From the NCBI GenBank assembly GCA_022570795.1, contig JAKUDP010000002.1, positions 62,001 to 126,000 of the forward strand: a DNA stretch of 64,000 nucleotides, read 5' to 3'. Source of the stretch: Sphaerulina vaccinii. Its lineage: Eukaryota > Ascomycota > Dothideomycetes > Mycosphaerellales > Mycosphaerellaceae. This document shows, piece after piece, positions 53,031-64,000 of the stretch. Under the pieces are notes generated by a model, which had not been told where the DNA came from, searched no databases, and was given only the letters and a program-made list of their open reading frames with translations. Position 1 is the stretch's first letter. Each line of letters starts with the position of its first letter. The position numbers were made by a program, and so were the translations under genes.

Positions 53031-54359
53031 TCATGTACTATCACTGACACGAATCCTAGACAGATACTCAGGATTGATACTCGGGTTATGCAACTGCGCG
53101 ATAGTGCTCATGCACGCCGCCGCAGGATCTCCTGACGCGGAAAGGCTGCCCTGCCAGTACTCATTACCGGGGAAAGAGTTTCCATCCCAAGCATAGCTTA
53201 CAACAAGAAGTTTGCCTGCGTCTTCGCCTTTCAGCTTGTCCGCTGGATTGCGACCTTTGGTGTACAGTATCTTGATGCCTTTGGGCTTAGCGAATGCCTC
53301 AACTTGAGCTTTGATCTTCGCAGGTATTGCTGGCATATATGCGAACTCTATCGTGCTGATCCTCTGTTTCGCCGGAAGAGAATCGATAGCAGCTGCAAAA
53401 GCTTGGATGAAGATATCGTTCTGGACATCGCTGTGCATCCATACTCCCAGACCAAGTCCAACCACATACACATATGCAGTACGGCCAGGAATTTCTCGAT
53501 CAGCTTGCGCTCGATAATGTGCTTCATGCAGCAAGATCTCCGCTGTGATCCTCATACGAGCTTCGTACATCTGCTGATCCAGTACATTCCTCTTGGCAAG
53601 CGACTCATCTATAGGATCGGTATCAAAGAAGTCGAAGAACAACTCTTGAAGATCTGAATGCATTCGAGAATGCCTTCTTGGCGGTAACATGAAAGTGGCA
53701 TCCATATGGCCTTTTCTCTCGAATCGAGCGCCCACGAGTCCGATGATGATGCCTCTATTCTCGAAGATGTCTTTCTTCTCTGCTTTGCCCTTGTTGAATC
53801 TGTCTCCGGCGTTGATGAAGTGCGAAGGTCCAGAGACGCCGATGAGAGAGCCTAGCATGATTTCGTCATAGCTGAGATACTCGTTGAAATCAGTCAAGTA
53901 CTTGTTGATCTTCATGGCATCTGTGCCGTTGCGATCCCATTCTCCAGTCATGTCGCCTTTCATTATGGTACCCTTTCGGAGCATTGTATGATCGGATGAG
54001 TTCATGAAGACCAAAGGTCGCTTTTCGATGAGTCTTCTCGTCAAGCCTTGCCAGTCGAGATCTTGGTAGACTGCCTTCTCGTGGACTGAGCCATGTTCGA
54101 ATTTGTGAGCTAGAAAGTCTTGTGCAAGCTTGGGAAATCTTGAGTGCACGACAATTGATGTACTGTTTGCATCTTGTCGGATAATCGTAGCATCGAAATT
54201 AGTCACGCAGTTGTCTTTCGTTGGTAGTCGTAATGGATGCTTCTTATCTGACTTTGGTGGGAGCTCGAGAAAGCTAAAGTTCGTGCTGGACATCTTGTGT
54301 CTATATCCTTGCTTCTGAATGAGTGCTCTGCAAGCCCGAACAGACGCTTGGGAGAACAT
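53031..54359 (-). CDS. MavL-like (DUF4804) domain protein, 442 aa
   Basis: An intact single exon; the ATG at 54359 gives a presequence-like start and the ATG at 54293 (MSSTNFSFLELPPK) is an alternative. Distinct blocks are GTIMKGDMTGEWDRNGTDA, EIMLGSLIGVSGPSHFIN, GIIIGLVGARFERKGHMDA, TAYVYVVGLGLGVW and VSYAWDGNSFPGNEYW, then SGDPAAACMSTIAQLHNP. I recognise these from memory as the fungal family sharing a domain with Legionella MavL, a macrodomain-type ADP-ribosyl hydrolase. That enzyme activity is not shown for fungal members. The gene is convergent with the CE5 esterase, 285 bp between stops. Confidence 0.75.
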   Translation of the reverse strand: MFSQASVRACRALIQKQGYRHKMSSTNFSFLELPPKSDKKHPLRLPTKDNCVTNFDATIIRQDANSTSIVVHSRFPKLAQDFLAHKFEHGSVHEKAVYQDLDWQGLTRRLIEKRPLVFMNSSDHTMLRKGTIMKGDMTGEWDRNGTDAMKINKYLTDFNEYLSYDEIMLGSLIGVSGPSHFINAGDRFNKGKAEKKDIFENRGIIIGLVGARFERKGHMDATFMLPPRRHSRMHSDLQELFFDFFDTDPIDESLAKRNVLDQQMYEARMRITAEILLHEAHYRAQADREIPGRTAYVYVVGLGLGVWMHSDVQNDIFIQAFAAAIDSLPAKQRISTIEFAYMPAIPAKIKAQVEAFAKPKGIKILYTKGRNPADKLKGEDAGKLLVVSYAWDGNSFPGNEYWQGSLSASGDPAAACMSTIAQLHNPSINPEYLSRIRVSDST

Positions 54360-55907
54360 TCGATGTTGAAGTCATGTTGGTATCAGAAGAGTGTCGCAGG
54401 AATGTGAGATGTCACAAGGCTACCACCTGCATGGCTGCCTAAGGCAGGACGGTATAACGATCCATCAGCCCTCATCACTCTTGACGGAGTCCTCCCGATC
54501 GCGTGTTCAAATTATGCCCAAGTTTCCGAAATGTGTTGCGTCGAAAAGCGAGGGAAGCCTTTGTGAACGATCACTTCGATGCCCTGACGCTGAAGCCTCT
54601 ACACTTCCCCACAAGGTGAAACATATACACTTTCTGAAATGGCAATACATCCGAGTGCGAAGCAAAGCGAGACAGGTCAATGCGTAGAGTGATGATTAAT
54701 GCTGATGACTATACAGAGTGTCGACCACACGTGGATGATCCCACTCATTCAGTAGCAGCCTTAGACGTGGCCCCTCAGATATGCTATATGCTATAGCATG
54801 CATTATTGCAATCAGACTTTGCCGTGTACCGTCCATACTTCGCGGTCGCGTCTGAAGTTCTACGACTTGGCTTATCATCGCACCGTAAGGCTTCAGTCAA
54901 AATGGTCGATTCCGCAAGGTTCGACATCCGAGCGACTCTTCAACACGATGCGCCCAGATAGAGAACGTTGTATCGCTCTCGGCTTCTTTCGTCTGTCGAT
55001 TTGAGCAAGTCCAAAACATGACTCTGACGGTACAGCAACAGTCCGCACTGCCCGACTGACTCCTACAGACTCTTCTCCTTCCTTATGTGTTCCGCAGCTC
55101 AATTGACTTCTTTCCCACTTGTCTCTTAGGGCATCCACCAAGAGATCCTGTCTCGTTCGATCGTGAGAGCTTGCCGAAGGCGTATCGATCGGACCTCTCT
55201 GGAATGGTCCCGTTCGGTGCGACTTCCCTGGATGTGATATCGCTCTACTTCACTGAGTTAAGTGTGGCAGTAGGCGTCTCCTGATCAAGGTGCCAAGCTC
55301 GTGTTCAGACCCGTATTGGTCTAATACAGGCCAGTCTGAGCAATGGCTTAAGCACAACAGACCATCTCGACATCAGCATTAAGCACAGCGTCTGATTCGA
55401 CATCAGAGTCGTGTTATAGTCTTCTTCAGACGTAGGAGATCGACTCGACATGATCGGGGCTTTCTTATGCTCGGTGTTTATCTTGGACGTTTCGTTGAAG
55501 TACTTTCTTGCCTGTGAAGCTAGAGTTTGCACTTCCCCAAAGCGATTGGAGATTCAGCTTCAGCTTCACTATAATGAGTGCGTCCCAACATCACTCGCCG
55601 AAGTGGCTTGGAAGCTCGGACCGAGATTAGGGTGCGAAGCGATGCGAAGTCGATAAAACTGTGTCCTTCATCTCTTTTATTACATCCTCCACTGATATTA
55701 GACCTCGCACAGCATCGCATTGGGGGCCAGTCTGCTTCAAAGTCCCAACGTTGAGAAACTAGCTTCGGTAATCGGACACGCGTACTCCTGAGGTACGTAT
55801 GGCCACTAAGTCGCCCAGAACATGTTGGAGGTCACACCGCCGCACGCGTAATCGCAGAGAGTGGTTATTGAACCCCTTTCTCGTTCGTTTCGAGTAGTCG
55901 TCGTGTC
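54360..55907. other. Gene-free stretch, 1.55 kb
   Basis: No supported gene. A plus-strand frame near 54900-55004 reads SIPQGSTSERLFNTM, faintly like a hAT dimerisation core, but it is too short and isolated to call. Confidence 0.4.
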
Positions 55908-57464
55908 TCACTGGTGAGGTTGCGAAGCCAGAAAAGCAGTGGGATCGAACGTGCTCTGCAACAGATAGTACTCCGAAGCAGACTGTTGAGCCATCTGCGC
56001 AGCTCTCGTAGCGTGATCTTGCTGTGGTGCCATTATATGTCCTTCAGCTACAGAGTACTCTCCCATCATAGGAGCCGCGACATAATCATTCGAGGGGAGG
56101 GCGGTACCGGGCCTGCTTGAAGAGCCTGTCGTTATTTCTGTCCCAGTCTTAGCCGGCACATTGATCATAGCATTGTGTGGAACGACTCGCCGCCTTGCCC
56201 AAGTCCCGATTTTGGTCTCGAGTTCTCCTGCTCCGATGACTCTGGCGGCAAGGACTTCTGCGACTTGACTTTGCAACCCGCCCATGAACCACTTGTTATC
56301 GAAGTGGCTGTACGATACGGTATAGCACAGTCCGATCAAGCTGCAGATGATATCGCCCTCCTCAATAAGCTTGCAGAAGAGGTTCCACTGTGCTGGCGTG
56401 CTGCCAGTAATGACTGTTGCGACTTGCCTGATCGTTTTGGCACGTACATAGTTGCGGAGCTCGTCGAAGATTGCGCAGTACATCGCATGCTTGCGCTCGT
56501 CGGCTTGTGTATGACAAGTCTGGCCGTTTGCTCGGATCAGCATGTAGACATCGTCTAGAACTCGAAGAGACTCCTCATCGGACAGCGCCATGCTCACGGA
56601 GCCATTCGGTGGCAGAAAGCTCTGATCGAAGCCTCGACCATGCATGCTGCACGCCCAGAACACGACAGAGATCCCTCGAAACGCCCTGAAGTTGGTGACG
56701 AATCGACGTACTGGTGTCATAGCCTGCTGGTTGCCATCGACTACTGGGAGCGCTTGGATGGTCAGGCTGGTGCAGACTGCGGTAAGACACAGCGCTGCCG
56801 CGTACTCGGCAGTCATCTGTGCGCTACTGAGGTTCTGCAGCGAGAGCTGCGACTGCACCAATGCATGATTGAGATGCGAGTAAGCCAACGATATGTAAGG
56901 CGTCTTGTCGTACGGTCGTTGGTAAGCCAGATGCGCAGCAGTCAAGCCCAGGAGGCCGCCGACTAAGTTGGAGTGAGGGATGAGAAGGGTTGGAGCCACA
57001 TCTCTCATCCAGTTCGATATAACAGGTCCATCGTCCAGTGCTTGGCTTGTCGAGATGCAGAAATGGTGCATCAACTCCAATTCTCGATGGGACAGAGGCA
57101 CAGGCGAGCCGGGATTCGGTGGAATTCGAGGCGATGCGACCGTGGTGGTGGAAGGACGAGTTGCCGGGGCCGTGTTCTTACGGTAGGTACACCCATCTGC
57201 GGCCTCAGCACGTATGCAGTTCCGGCAAGCAGGTCGACTCTCATCGCATTTGATCCGTCTTTGACGACACTGAAGACATCCATTACGGGACTTGTGATGC
57301 CAACGCTTCATCGACATCTTGGAAGGCTTTCCTGATTGGTCCTTGTGGCACCTCGCTTGTGCAAGAATGGGACTGCTGCGTTCGTTTGTCGCACTCTCGT
57401 TCCCGTGGTAGTGTGTGATAGTGCGTGATGCGGTTCGTGGGCGAGACTCGTTCTTCGCTCGCAT
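55908..57464 (-). CDS. Zn2Cys6 transcription factor, UPC2-like layout
   Basis: A single 518-residue frame from ATG 57464; the ATG at 57320 (MSMKRWHHKSRNGC) is an equally good start and closer to the family's usual position. Residues about 59-92 carry the fungal binuclear zinc cluster, CLQCRQRRIKCDES then ACRNCIRAEAADGC, giving six Cys in order. A Pro/Thr linker follows, then a region typical of the UPC2/sterol-regulator-like group (SHRELELMHHFCISTSQAL; WMRDVAPTLLIPHSNLVGGLLGLTAAHLA). Ligand and targets cannot be told from sequence. It should bind DNA in the nucleus. No target cluster lies beside it. Confidence 0.88.
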   Translation of the reverse strand: MRAKNESRPRTASRTITHYHGNESATNERSSPILAQARCHKDQSGKPSKMSMKRWHHKSRNGCLQCRQRRIKCDESRPACRNCIRAEAADGCTYRKNTAPATRPSTTTVASPRIPPNPGSPVPLSHRELELMHHFCISTSQALDDGPVISNWMRDVAPTLLIPHSNLVGGLLGLTAAHLAYQRPYDKTPYISLAYSHLNHALVQSQLSLQNLSSAQMTAEYAAALCLTAVCTSLTIQALPVVDGNQQAMTPVRRFVTNFRAFRGISVVFWACSMHGRGFDQSFLPPNGSVSMALSDEESLRVLDDVYMLIRANGQTCHTQADERKHAMYCAIFDELRNYVRAKTIRQVATVITGSTPAQWNLFCKLIEEGDIICSLIGLCYTVSYSHFDNKWFMGGLQSQVAEVLAARVIGAGELETKIGTWARRRVVPHNAMINVPAKTGTEITTGSSSRPGTALPSNDYVAAPMMGEYSVAEGHIMAPQQDHATRAAQMAQQSASEYYLLQSTFDPTAFLASQPHQ

Positions 57465-59060
57465 AAGATGTTCTGCAGCCAGACTTCTTCTTGTATGTAC
57501 ACGAGAATCTCGTATGCTTTAGGACACCTGCAGACTATAGCCCAGTCTGAAGATATTCACAGACTAGGAGTACCTATTACGACCCTTGTTGATAGAACTA
57601 AGACCGGGAATGGACCATTGCATGCCCTCTTGTTTGGAATGGCACCAGCACTGCACCATCCATGCTCGAGACTCTCGGCGATGTACCGTGCGTGGCGTCG
57701 GAGGCTGATTCGGCTGCACGTTGGCGAGAGTCAATCTCACGCAGACGCGGCAGTACGTGAGGTCGGTACTCCAATAAGAACGTACTCCATGCCTCCAGGT
57801 CCTGCACGACGGCGTTTGTAGCGAGCTAGATGTCGAGGCTCGCAGGTGTTATAGGCTCATAGCCTCACGAAGTGAGATTATCTTCCGGGGGATAGGGCTT
57901 GCTTGGCGACTATCTAAGAAAATTCTCTGACTCTATATCCTGCGTTAGTAACGCTAAGTAGTACTGCCAAATCTCGATTAGGTTATCCTCTATGTATTAG
58001 ACTATAATGTCAAACTCGGCTATAACAATCGATGTTTTCGATCCGAGGCACTCTGATAAGCCTGTCACAGAAGGAAAGCCAAAGTTGCAGAATTGCATCG
58101 GCATCACCCAGCGGGCACAGGCACAAAGCTTGTGATGCCCAGAACACAACTAGTAGGTCAGCCTGCAAAGTAGTTCTAGCCGGCTCAGCAGGCAACTCTT
58201 GAACATCTGGTGAATTCGAGGAGATTATTAACGATCTTTGATCTCCAACATAGCCAAATCCTCCACTGCAAACGCTTACCTGTGAATGGTATGCTCCCCT
58301 ACGCCGCTCACGAGAGTACGCCCGAAAGGGCTGGTCAATTACTATCTCATGCGCTCCAAGCAACTCTGAACTGAAGTGGAAGCTTTCTTCAAGCTCGTCA
58401 GCATGAACTGGATTACATCACCTGGTCAGTCGTGAATACCTGTAGTCGAATAGACGCCGATGACAGCAGTGCTTAATGTGGCAAGCTTTACGCGATGCAA
58501 AACACAAGGAAGTCTTGGACAGCTGCAGGTTCACAACTGATCACAGCCTGGAAGGCAGAACCGACTTCTGTCCTCTTTCCTTCACGGTCCGAGCAGTCCG
58601 ATCTGACACTGGCTCGAAAGACAATAATGTTGATGTCAGTGTCTGATGTGCTCGAGTCGTGTCAAGGAGTGGTTATCGAAGCTGATCCGGTATGGCCGGT
58701 TCAGCCGTCCCTCCAGATGTAAGTAGGAGAAGGATACAAATAGAAGGAGAGCTGTCATACGTGGTGTATCAAGGAGATACTGTATGCCGTTGGACAAACC
58801 GGAAATTCCCAACAGTCCCGGTGATACGGGTGGGCGGGGCTTCACCCGTCATGGGTGATGGTGTCCCGACAGAGCGGAACAGGAGGCCGCCAAGTTCAAA
58901 TCGTGGTGCATTCTCGATTTCTCACGATCTTGTCACGCCTTGCTCTTGCTATACATTTGTCCACCTCAACATCCGATGGGTGTGCCGATACGATATAATA
59001 ATAGGGGACCGACTCCTTCCACGTTCAAGGCCGAGGAAGTTGGTGCTACGAACGTCTAAT
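57465..59060. other. Gene-free stretch, 1.6 kb
   Basis: Upstream of the zinc-cluster gene; no gene supported. Composition falls abruptly to AT-rich at about 59,060. Confidence 0.5.
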
Positions 59061-59479
59061 TGATTTCATAGTGTTTGATTATTAATTATTCTCTAATTGT
59101 AACTCTGTAATTACAATTGCTTCTAATTATAATTGATTGTAATTTAATTAATTATATAATTACTATCCTCCTAGACCTACTACTACTATTACTAGAAATA
59201 CTAATATATTAGATCCGAAGTATTATAAGATTATAGTAATATTAATATTAGTATAAAGAAGTAGTAGAATAAGGCCTAATACTCTATAGCTACTATTCTA
59301 GGCTCTAGGCTTTTTAGTACTCTATTCTATATATCTATATAAAGCTATCTAAAAGTCTAGAAAGTATTATAATTATAGTAATTATATAATTATTAATTGC
59401 GAGGCTATAATTATAGTTATAATTAGAATAATTATAATTATACTAAGTAATTATATAATTAATAATTAAATACTATAAT

Positions 59480-59651
59480 TATTATTTATAGCTAGTTATT
59501 AGAGGCGCTAAGGGACCTCTCTCCTAGTTAGCAAGGTTAGAGAAAGGTACTAAAAGCTATCTATACTATCGAATAGTATATAAAGAGGTTGCTAAAATAC
59601 CCCTTACTTACTTAGCTAGCTTAGATAGATCTAATTTAGTATTATATTCTA
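59480..59651. repeat. Left LTR (172 bp)
   Basis: Matches 61610-61781 without gaps. It contains TATATAAAG at about 59577, a possible TATA box if the element reads on the plus strand. Confidence 0.75.
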
Positions 59652-61609
59652 ATACTTTCCTTAATAGTAAGTTAGGTCTACCTAATCTACTTTTTCTTCC
59701 TAGTTATTATTCTAATTATATATAACTAAGGCTAGGGCCTTAGTATCTATAAGCTTACTTTTAGATACTAACTTAATAATTCTATAAGCTATATCTAGAA
59801 ATAGATAGTATATTATATAGTAACTATTCTACTTATATAGCTTATATTTTATTCTTCTTTCTAAAGCTCTACTATCTCCTCTTTTTCTCCTCTAAGATAA
59901 TAATTCTTTTAATAATACTACTTAGGCTATAAGAGTAATAGATATACTACTTGCTAGTATATTTACCTTTTTCTTCTAAAAAATTAAAAAAATACTTTTA
60001 GGTAATAGTAATAGCTATATATTAATAGTATCTCTAATAGTTAACTACTAGTCTAAGAGCTCTAATAAAAGTACTTATATCCTTGTTTTCTAAGTAAATA
60101 CTCTAGCTATTTTAGGTTAGGTAGCTTTAATTCTCTTTCTAAGTATCTAAAGATCTATCTATATAGTATTAATACTTATTTCCTCTATCTTCTAGAAACT
60201 AAAGTACTACTTTATAAGTTTCCTCCCTATTACTTAGTTATTTATATATCTCTTTTTTAGCTTTTTCTAAATATTCTTTATAGTTTATAATTCTAAGACT
60301 AGCTTTTTATTATTCTCCTCTATATATAAGGATATCTACTAGATTGCTTTATACTATATTTTTAAAGTAATTAGTATACTTATCTTAGTCTTAATAGTAT
60401 AGAATAGGTCTTCTTCTCTTAGGAAGATTTCTATCCTTCTAAACTATTATTCTAAGTTGTCTTTTATTAGTATAGAATATAGTTTTTTTACTAACCTAGA
60501 TAATTTGTTCTAGGTATCTATTATAGTCTTATAGATAGGTATTTAGAATAGGAATAATTAACCTACTCTAGAGATAAAATAAATAAAAGTAGAGAAGCTT
60601 TCTAGTTTATAAAAGTACTATAGGGATCTTTCCTTTCTAGAATTATTTTCTTACTCTCTTTAGATTAGATATTCTTTTAAAAATAGATCCTACCCTAGCT
60701 AGTAGTATATGCTTACTAGTATAAGAAAACTAAGGGAATATACTATAGTAGTACCTTCCTACTTACGATCTCCTAGAGCTATTTTTTATAATAAAGATAG
60801 AGTTATAATTCCTTTTAAATATAGAGTATTAAGCCTCTAAGAGTAGCTAGAGAATTAGTTAGTCTCTAAAGTATTATCTCCTTTCTAATTATAGTATACT
60901 TAGTATAAACTAAGCTATCCTATCCTCTAAATTTATCTTTTAAGAGTTAGTAAATCTCCTAGTACTAGATTCGGGAGCTTATATTTAGAATAGAAGGTAT
61001 AGTCTCTTAAGTATTATAAGCTAATAGTAGGTTTAGTATATCTTAGGTTACTATAATACTTCCCTCGACCTTCTATTATAATATTCTCTCCTCCTTCTTC
61101 TAGTATAAAGTAGCCCTTATCTAGCTATTCTATCTTAATATCCTCTCTCTTCTATATTTTAGGTTTAGCTATAGACTAGGCTAGCTGCAATTCTATATAT
61201 AGCTATATTACTATTTTTAATTACTTAGCTAGGGTCTATAGAATCCTATACCTAGTTGCAACCTAGAACTTATATTATAACTATAGAAAGGGTTTTGCTT
61301 CTTTTTTATATAGGAGTATATTATCCTTTATCCCTAAGTATAGAGGGTATATCTATCCTCTATATACCTATCTTTACTCGCAGGCTTCTAGCGTAGTTAC
61401 TACTACTACTATTCCTCTTTATATAGCTATAGCTCGGGCTATTCTCCTTACTCTTTTAGGCTTAGTATTTTTAGTAGTACTACTACTCCTACTATTATAG
61501 ACTAAGGGCTATACGTAGATGCTTATAGGCGTCTTAGGTACCTTATAGCTACTTCCCTTCTATAATTAGATCGTAGAGAATATAGTAATACTAACCTAGG
61601 CTTATAATC

Positions 61610-61781
61610 TATTATTTATAGCTAGTTATTAGAGACGCTAAGAGACTTCTCTCCTAGTTAGTAAGGTTAGAGAAAGGTACTAAAAGCTATCTATACTATC
61701 GAATAGTATATAAAGAGGTTGCTAAGATACCCCTTACTCGCTTGGCCGGCTTAAATAGATCTAATTTAGTATTATATTCTA
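61610..61781. repeat. Right LTR (172 bp)
   Basis: Gap-free match to the left LTR. It keeps more G and C (for example TTGGCCGG where the left copy has TTAGCTAG), showing unequal RIP of the two copies. Confidence 0.75.
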
Positions 61782-63240
61782 ATAATAATTAGTTTTTATA
61801 CTAACTATACTAAATAGAAGTATAAGTTATTACTACTCTTTTCTACTAAGCTATTTTAGTCTTTTCTATAGCTAGTTCTCTATTACTACTTTATATAATA
61901 TTATAAAGCTATAGATAGTATATATTATTTTTTAAAATAGTAGTAGCTTAGCTTTAGACTAGTTAATAGATATATAAAGCTTATATTTGCCTAGTAGAAT
62001 ATATAGCTAGAACAACTCCTTAGGCTCTAGGCTAGGTACTATAAAGGCGCTATTAGTAAATAATAGACTAAGAAGTATTATCTAAAAGTAGAGAAAAAAG
62101 TAGAATTCTAAAAAAATATTAGATATAGAAAATATATTTCTAGTAAATTTATAAGTAATATTCTTAATATAGTTATATCTAGGTTATAAAGTTTATATAT
62201 CTTTACTACTAAAGTAATACTTAGTATACTTAAAAGTAAAATTAATAATAAGCTTTAGTTAGTCTTAATTTTTAAAATCTAAAAGTAAAGTAATTTTTAG
62301 ATTTTTATATTAAAGTTAGTAGAGAGCTTTTAGATAGTTTCTAGTAATATCTACTAGCTAGATTATAAGTACTAGCTATATCTAGAGATACTTATACTAT
62401 AATTCTATTTTAAGAAAAATCTAAAGTATTTGAAGTAGCTTAAACTTATTTTCTACTTATATAATTAGCTTATTATCTTTTATAGTAGATAGCCTAAACT
62501 CCTCTACTAGGTTCTATTATACCTATAAAATAGTTAATAATAGTACTAGTATAGTATACTATAAATACTTATAATAAGAAGTCTCTACTTTATATATTTT
62601 AACCTAGACTATAGAATCTATACTATAATAACCTATCTCTAGCTAATAGACTAGAGTTAGTATATTCTAGTAGATTTATAGAATTTTTACTTTATAAATT
62701 TATCTACTTTACTTATATAGTATCTAATAGAAAAAGTTATATAAGTTTTTAATCTAGAAAGTATAAAGTATTTCTATAGGCTTTTTTCTATATATATTAT
62801 AATAGCTATTTATTTTACTTAGTATATATAATAAGAAAAAATATAAAGTAAAAATATATACTATTTACCTATTCTATAGCCTCTTAACTAATATCTATAG
62901 CTCTCTACTTTTTAGAGTATATATTTTTTTAGTATAATTAGAATTATAGTAATTCTTAGTATTATAAGGCCTAGAACTAGCTATCTTTCTAGAAGATACT
63001 ATAATAGTATAGATACTATATAGTATAGTATACTTATTATCTATAGATAGTATATAGAGGTTGTTACTACTAGTAGGTATTATACTTACTAGTAGAACTA
63101 TATATTATTAGCCAAGCTCAAGTATATAGTAAAAGGAAAGTAAATATAGACTAGTAAAAAATAGATAGTCGCAGATACTAAGTTAATAGAGGGCGCAAAA
63201 GATTGCTTTAAATAGTATTTTCTAATTACTATTATAGTAG

Positions 63241-63599
63241 CTAGCGAGACGCTGCGATAGGCTATACTATACAAAAGGGTGCGCAGGCGCGAGAGTGCAG
63301 CAGAGACCCGTCGAGAGGCGGGCAGAACCGCGGGCTAGACCGCAATAGGTAGGGCGATCAGGCCGGAATGCGCCCTAATTTTCACGTATTGGCATCCCGG
63401 ATCGGGCGCATTTCTGCCTTCATCGCGCTGTGCGCTTCACAGACCTGGAGCGGGAGGCAAGTCGATCACGAGCCTTCACCTAGAGAGCGACATGTGCGCG
63501 AAACACCACACGTGACGACACGGTGCCGCAAAACAATACAATCTTGTTCGATAGGAATATGGTACACAGAGCAAGTGCCAGACAAAAGAAGTTAATTGT
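63241..63599. other. GC-rich edge and tRNA 3' flank
   Basis: A GC-rich patch (63262-63365) marks the RIP boundary. Four A residues at 63584-63587 are a Pol III TTTT terminator for the minus-strand tRNA-like gene, about 13 nt past its 3' end. No protein gene. Confidence 0.5.
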
Positions 63600-63718
63600 C
63601 AGGAATGGCCGGAATCGAACCAGCGATCCCAAGCAGAAACGCTCTTTTTCTGAAACCTCACAAGGTCCTTCTAGAGTCCAAATTCGTACTGCGGATCTTA
63701 CCATTGGACCACATCCCT
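63600..63718 (-). tRNA. tRNA-like gene with probable ~46-nt intron, anticodon unassigned
   Basis: Read on the minus strand, AGGGATG (63718-63712) pairs over 7 bp, one of them G-U, with CATTCCT (63607-63601), followed by a discriminator G. An A box (TGGTCCAATGG) and a perfect B box (GGTTCGATTCC, inside a 5-bp T stem GCTGG/CCGGC) are present. Total length is 119 nt, leaving about 46 nt for an intron. The anticodon arm does not fold cleanly: GCAG/CTGC can pair, but position 33 is then A, not T. ACG (Arg) is one reading. It may be a decayed copy or a tRNA-derived element. Confidence 0.6.
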
Positions 63719-64000
63719 TATTTCAGTTCTGGATTACTGACTGTACATCATGGTTGATTCAGAGTGTGAGAGATCACACCGCTAGACCAAGAACGATCAT
63801 TGATGAGCACAATTACAAAGCGCCGTATAGATGACGTGCCGCCACAAGGACGAGAGCTTTCTCGTCAACAGAGAAAGTCGCAAGTAAAACAATCGCCCCA
63901 ATCCGGACGTAAGTGGGCGGCTGCAGAGCGAGAAGTACGAACTCCTGATCAAGCATTAGCTATGCCAGCGACTCAGTGGTCTAATCATTAGATCTTGGAC
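63719..64000. other. Window end; possible partial tRNA-like sequence
   Basis: The last 40 bp contain TGGTCTAATCATTAGATC, which resembles an A box region, but it runs off the window and lacks the usual GG. Nothing firm. Confidence 0.2.

Larger units (their letters stand above)
59480..61781. mobile_element. 2.3-kb LTR element, RIP-degraded, probably non-autonomous
   Basis: Two 172-bp direct repeats bound 1,958 bp. They differ at about a dozen positions, nearly all transitions, with no indels. Candidate 5-bp target duplications (ATAAT) flank them at 59475-59479 and 61782-61786. Both repeats start TA and end TA, as TG...CA ends would after RIP. The interior is too short for gag-pol, and no reverse transcriptase motif could be read, so it is a TRIM/LARD-like or deleted copy. 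Strand is not settled. Confidence 0.75.
59061..63240. repeat. AT-rich RIP block with nested repeats
   Basis: About 4.2 kb of TpA-rich sequence with CpA/TpG largely removed and no open frame. The first 420 bp are rich in AATTATAATTA-like words. An LTR element occupies 59480-61781. The right part (61787-63240) is another unidentified degraded repeat. The block ends at a GC-rich edge (63262-63365). Confidence 0.85.

Noticed and set aside
54900..55004. hAT dimerisation-like peptide SIPQGSTSERLFNTM
   Set aside because: Too short, no flanking transposase sequence or inverted repeats, and no RIP signature around it.
63920..64000. Second tRNA gene at the right edge
   Set aside because: Only an A-box-like word is present, with the conserved GG missing, and the sequence is cut by the window.
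1..64000. CRISPR arrays, operons or a biosynthetic gene cluster
   Set aside because: The DNA is eukaryotic and no spaced identical repeats were seen; the single MFS transporter has no synthase, P450 or methyltransferase beside it.

Overview
The window is nuclear DNA of a filamentous ascomycete. Genes carry short introns with GT-AG borders and CTAAC/CTGAC-like branch sites. Families include Zn2Cys6 factors, NACHT-type NLRs, F-box-like LPxEIRxxIY proteins, a CE5 esterase and a DHA-type MFS exporter. The AT-rich blocks have almost no CpA/TpG, the mark of repeat-induced point mutation (RIP). A Dothideomycete (Mycosphaerellales-like) is my best guess; this is inference and no species marker was read.

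Layout. 1-0.48 kb is RIP-degraded repeat. 0.5-9.1 kb holds a frameshifted F-box-like gene, a coiled-coil protein with three Cys-Pro motifs and a small three-exon gene. 9,157-12,993 is a complete but RIP-killed hAT transposon with matching terminal inverted repeats and an 8-bp target duplication; it sits about 70 bp upstream of another F-box-like gene. 14.3-18.0 kb is a housekeeping pair: ribosomal protein eL8 (RPL8) diverging from epsin (ENT1/2-like). 18.5-21.9 kb is an NLR-like gene broken by a perfect 3 x 28-bp tandem repeat over its Walker B motif. 23-31 kb holds a secreted protein, a decayed adenosine-deaminase-like gene, VPS72/YL1 of SWR1, an F-box-like Cys-rich gene and a small unknown gene. 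32.5-39 kb holds a signal-peptide/single-TM protein, a decayed gene fragment, a 171-bp-spaced direct repeat and two unknown small genes. 39.5-50.7 kb holds a DHA2-type MFS transporter, an F-box/LRR-like pseudogene, an unknown basic/acidic protein, a BTB protein, a frameshifted short-chain dehydrogenase and a mitochondrial membrane protein with a candidate 36-nt intron. 51.8-57.5 kb holds a CE5 cutinase/acetylxylan esterase, a MavL-like (DUF4804) protein and a Zn2Cys6 factor. 59.06-63.24 kb is a second RIP block containing a 2.3-kb LTR element. A split tRNA-like gene lies at 63.6-63.7 kb.

How it fits together. There is no biosynthetic cluster or operon-like unit. Core genes (RPL8, epsin, VPS72, MFS, BTB, Zn2Cys6, CE5) are open, while accessory genes (F-box-like, NLR, deaminase, SDR) are repeatedly interrupted by one-base indels, nonsense codons or a tandem repeat. 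Either this is a decaying accessory region between two RIP blocks, or part of the damage is base-calling error. Resequencing would decide. The most unusual single feature is the 28-bp triplication at 20,185-20,268, whose copy number sets the NLR reading frame.
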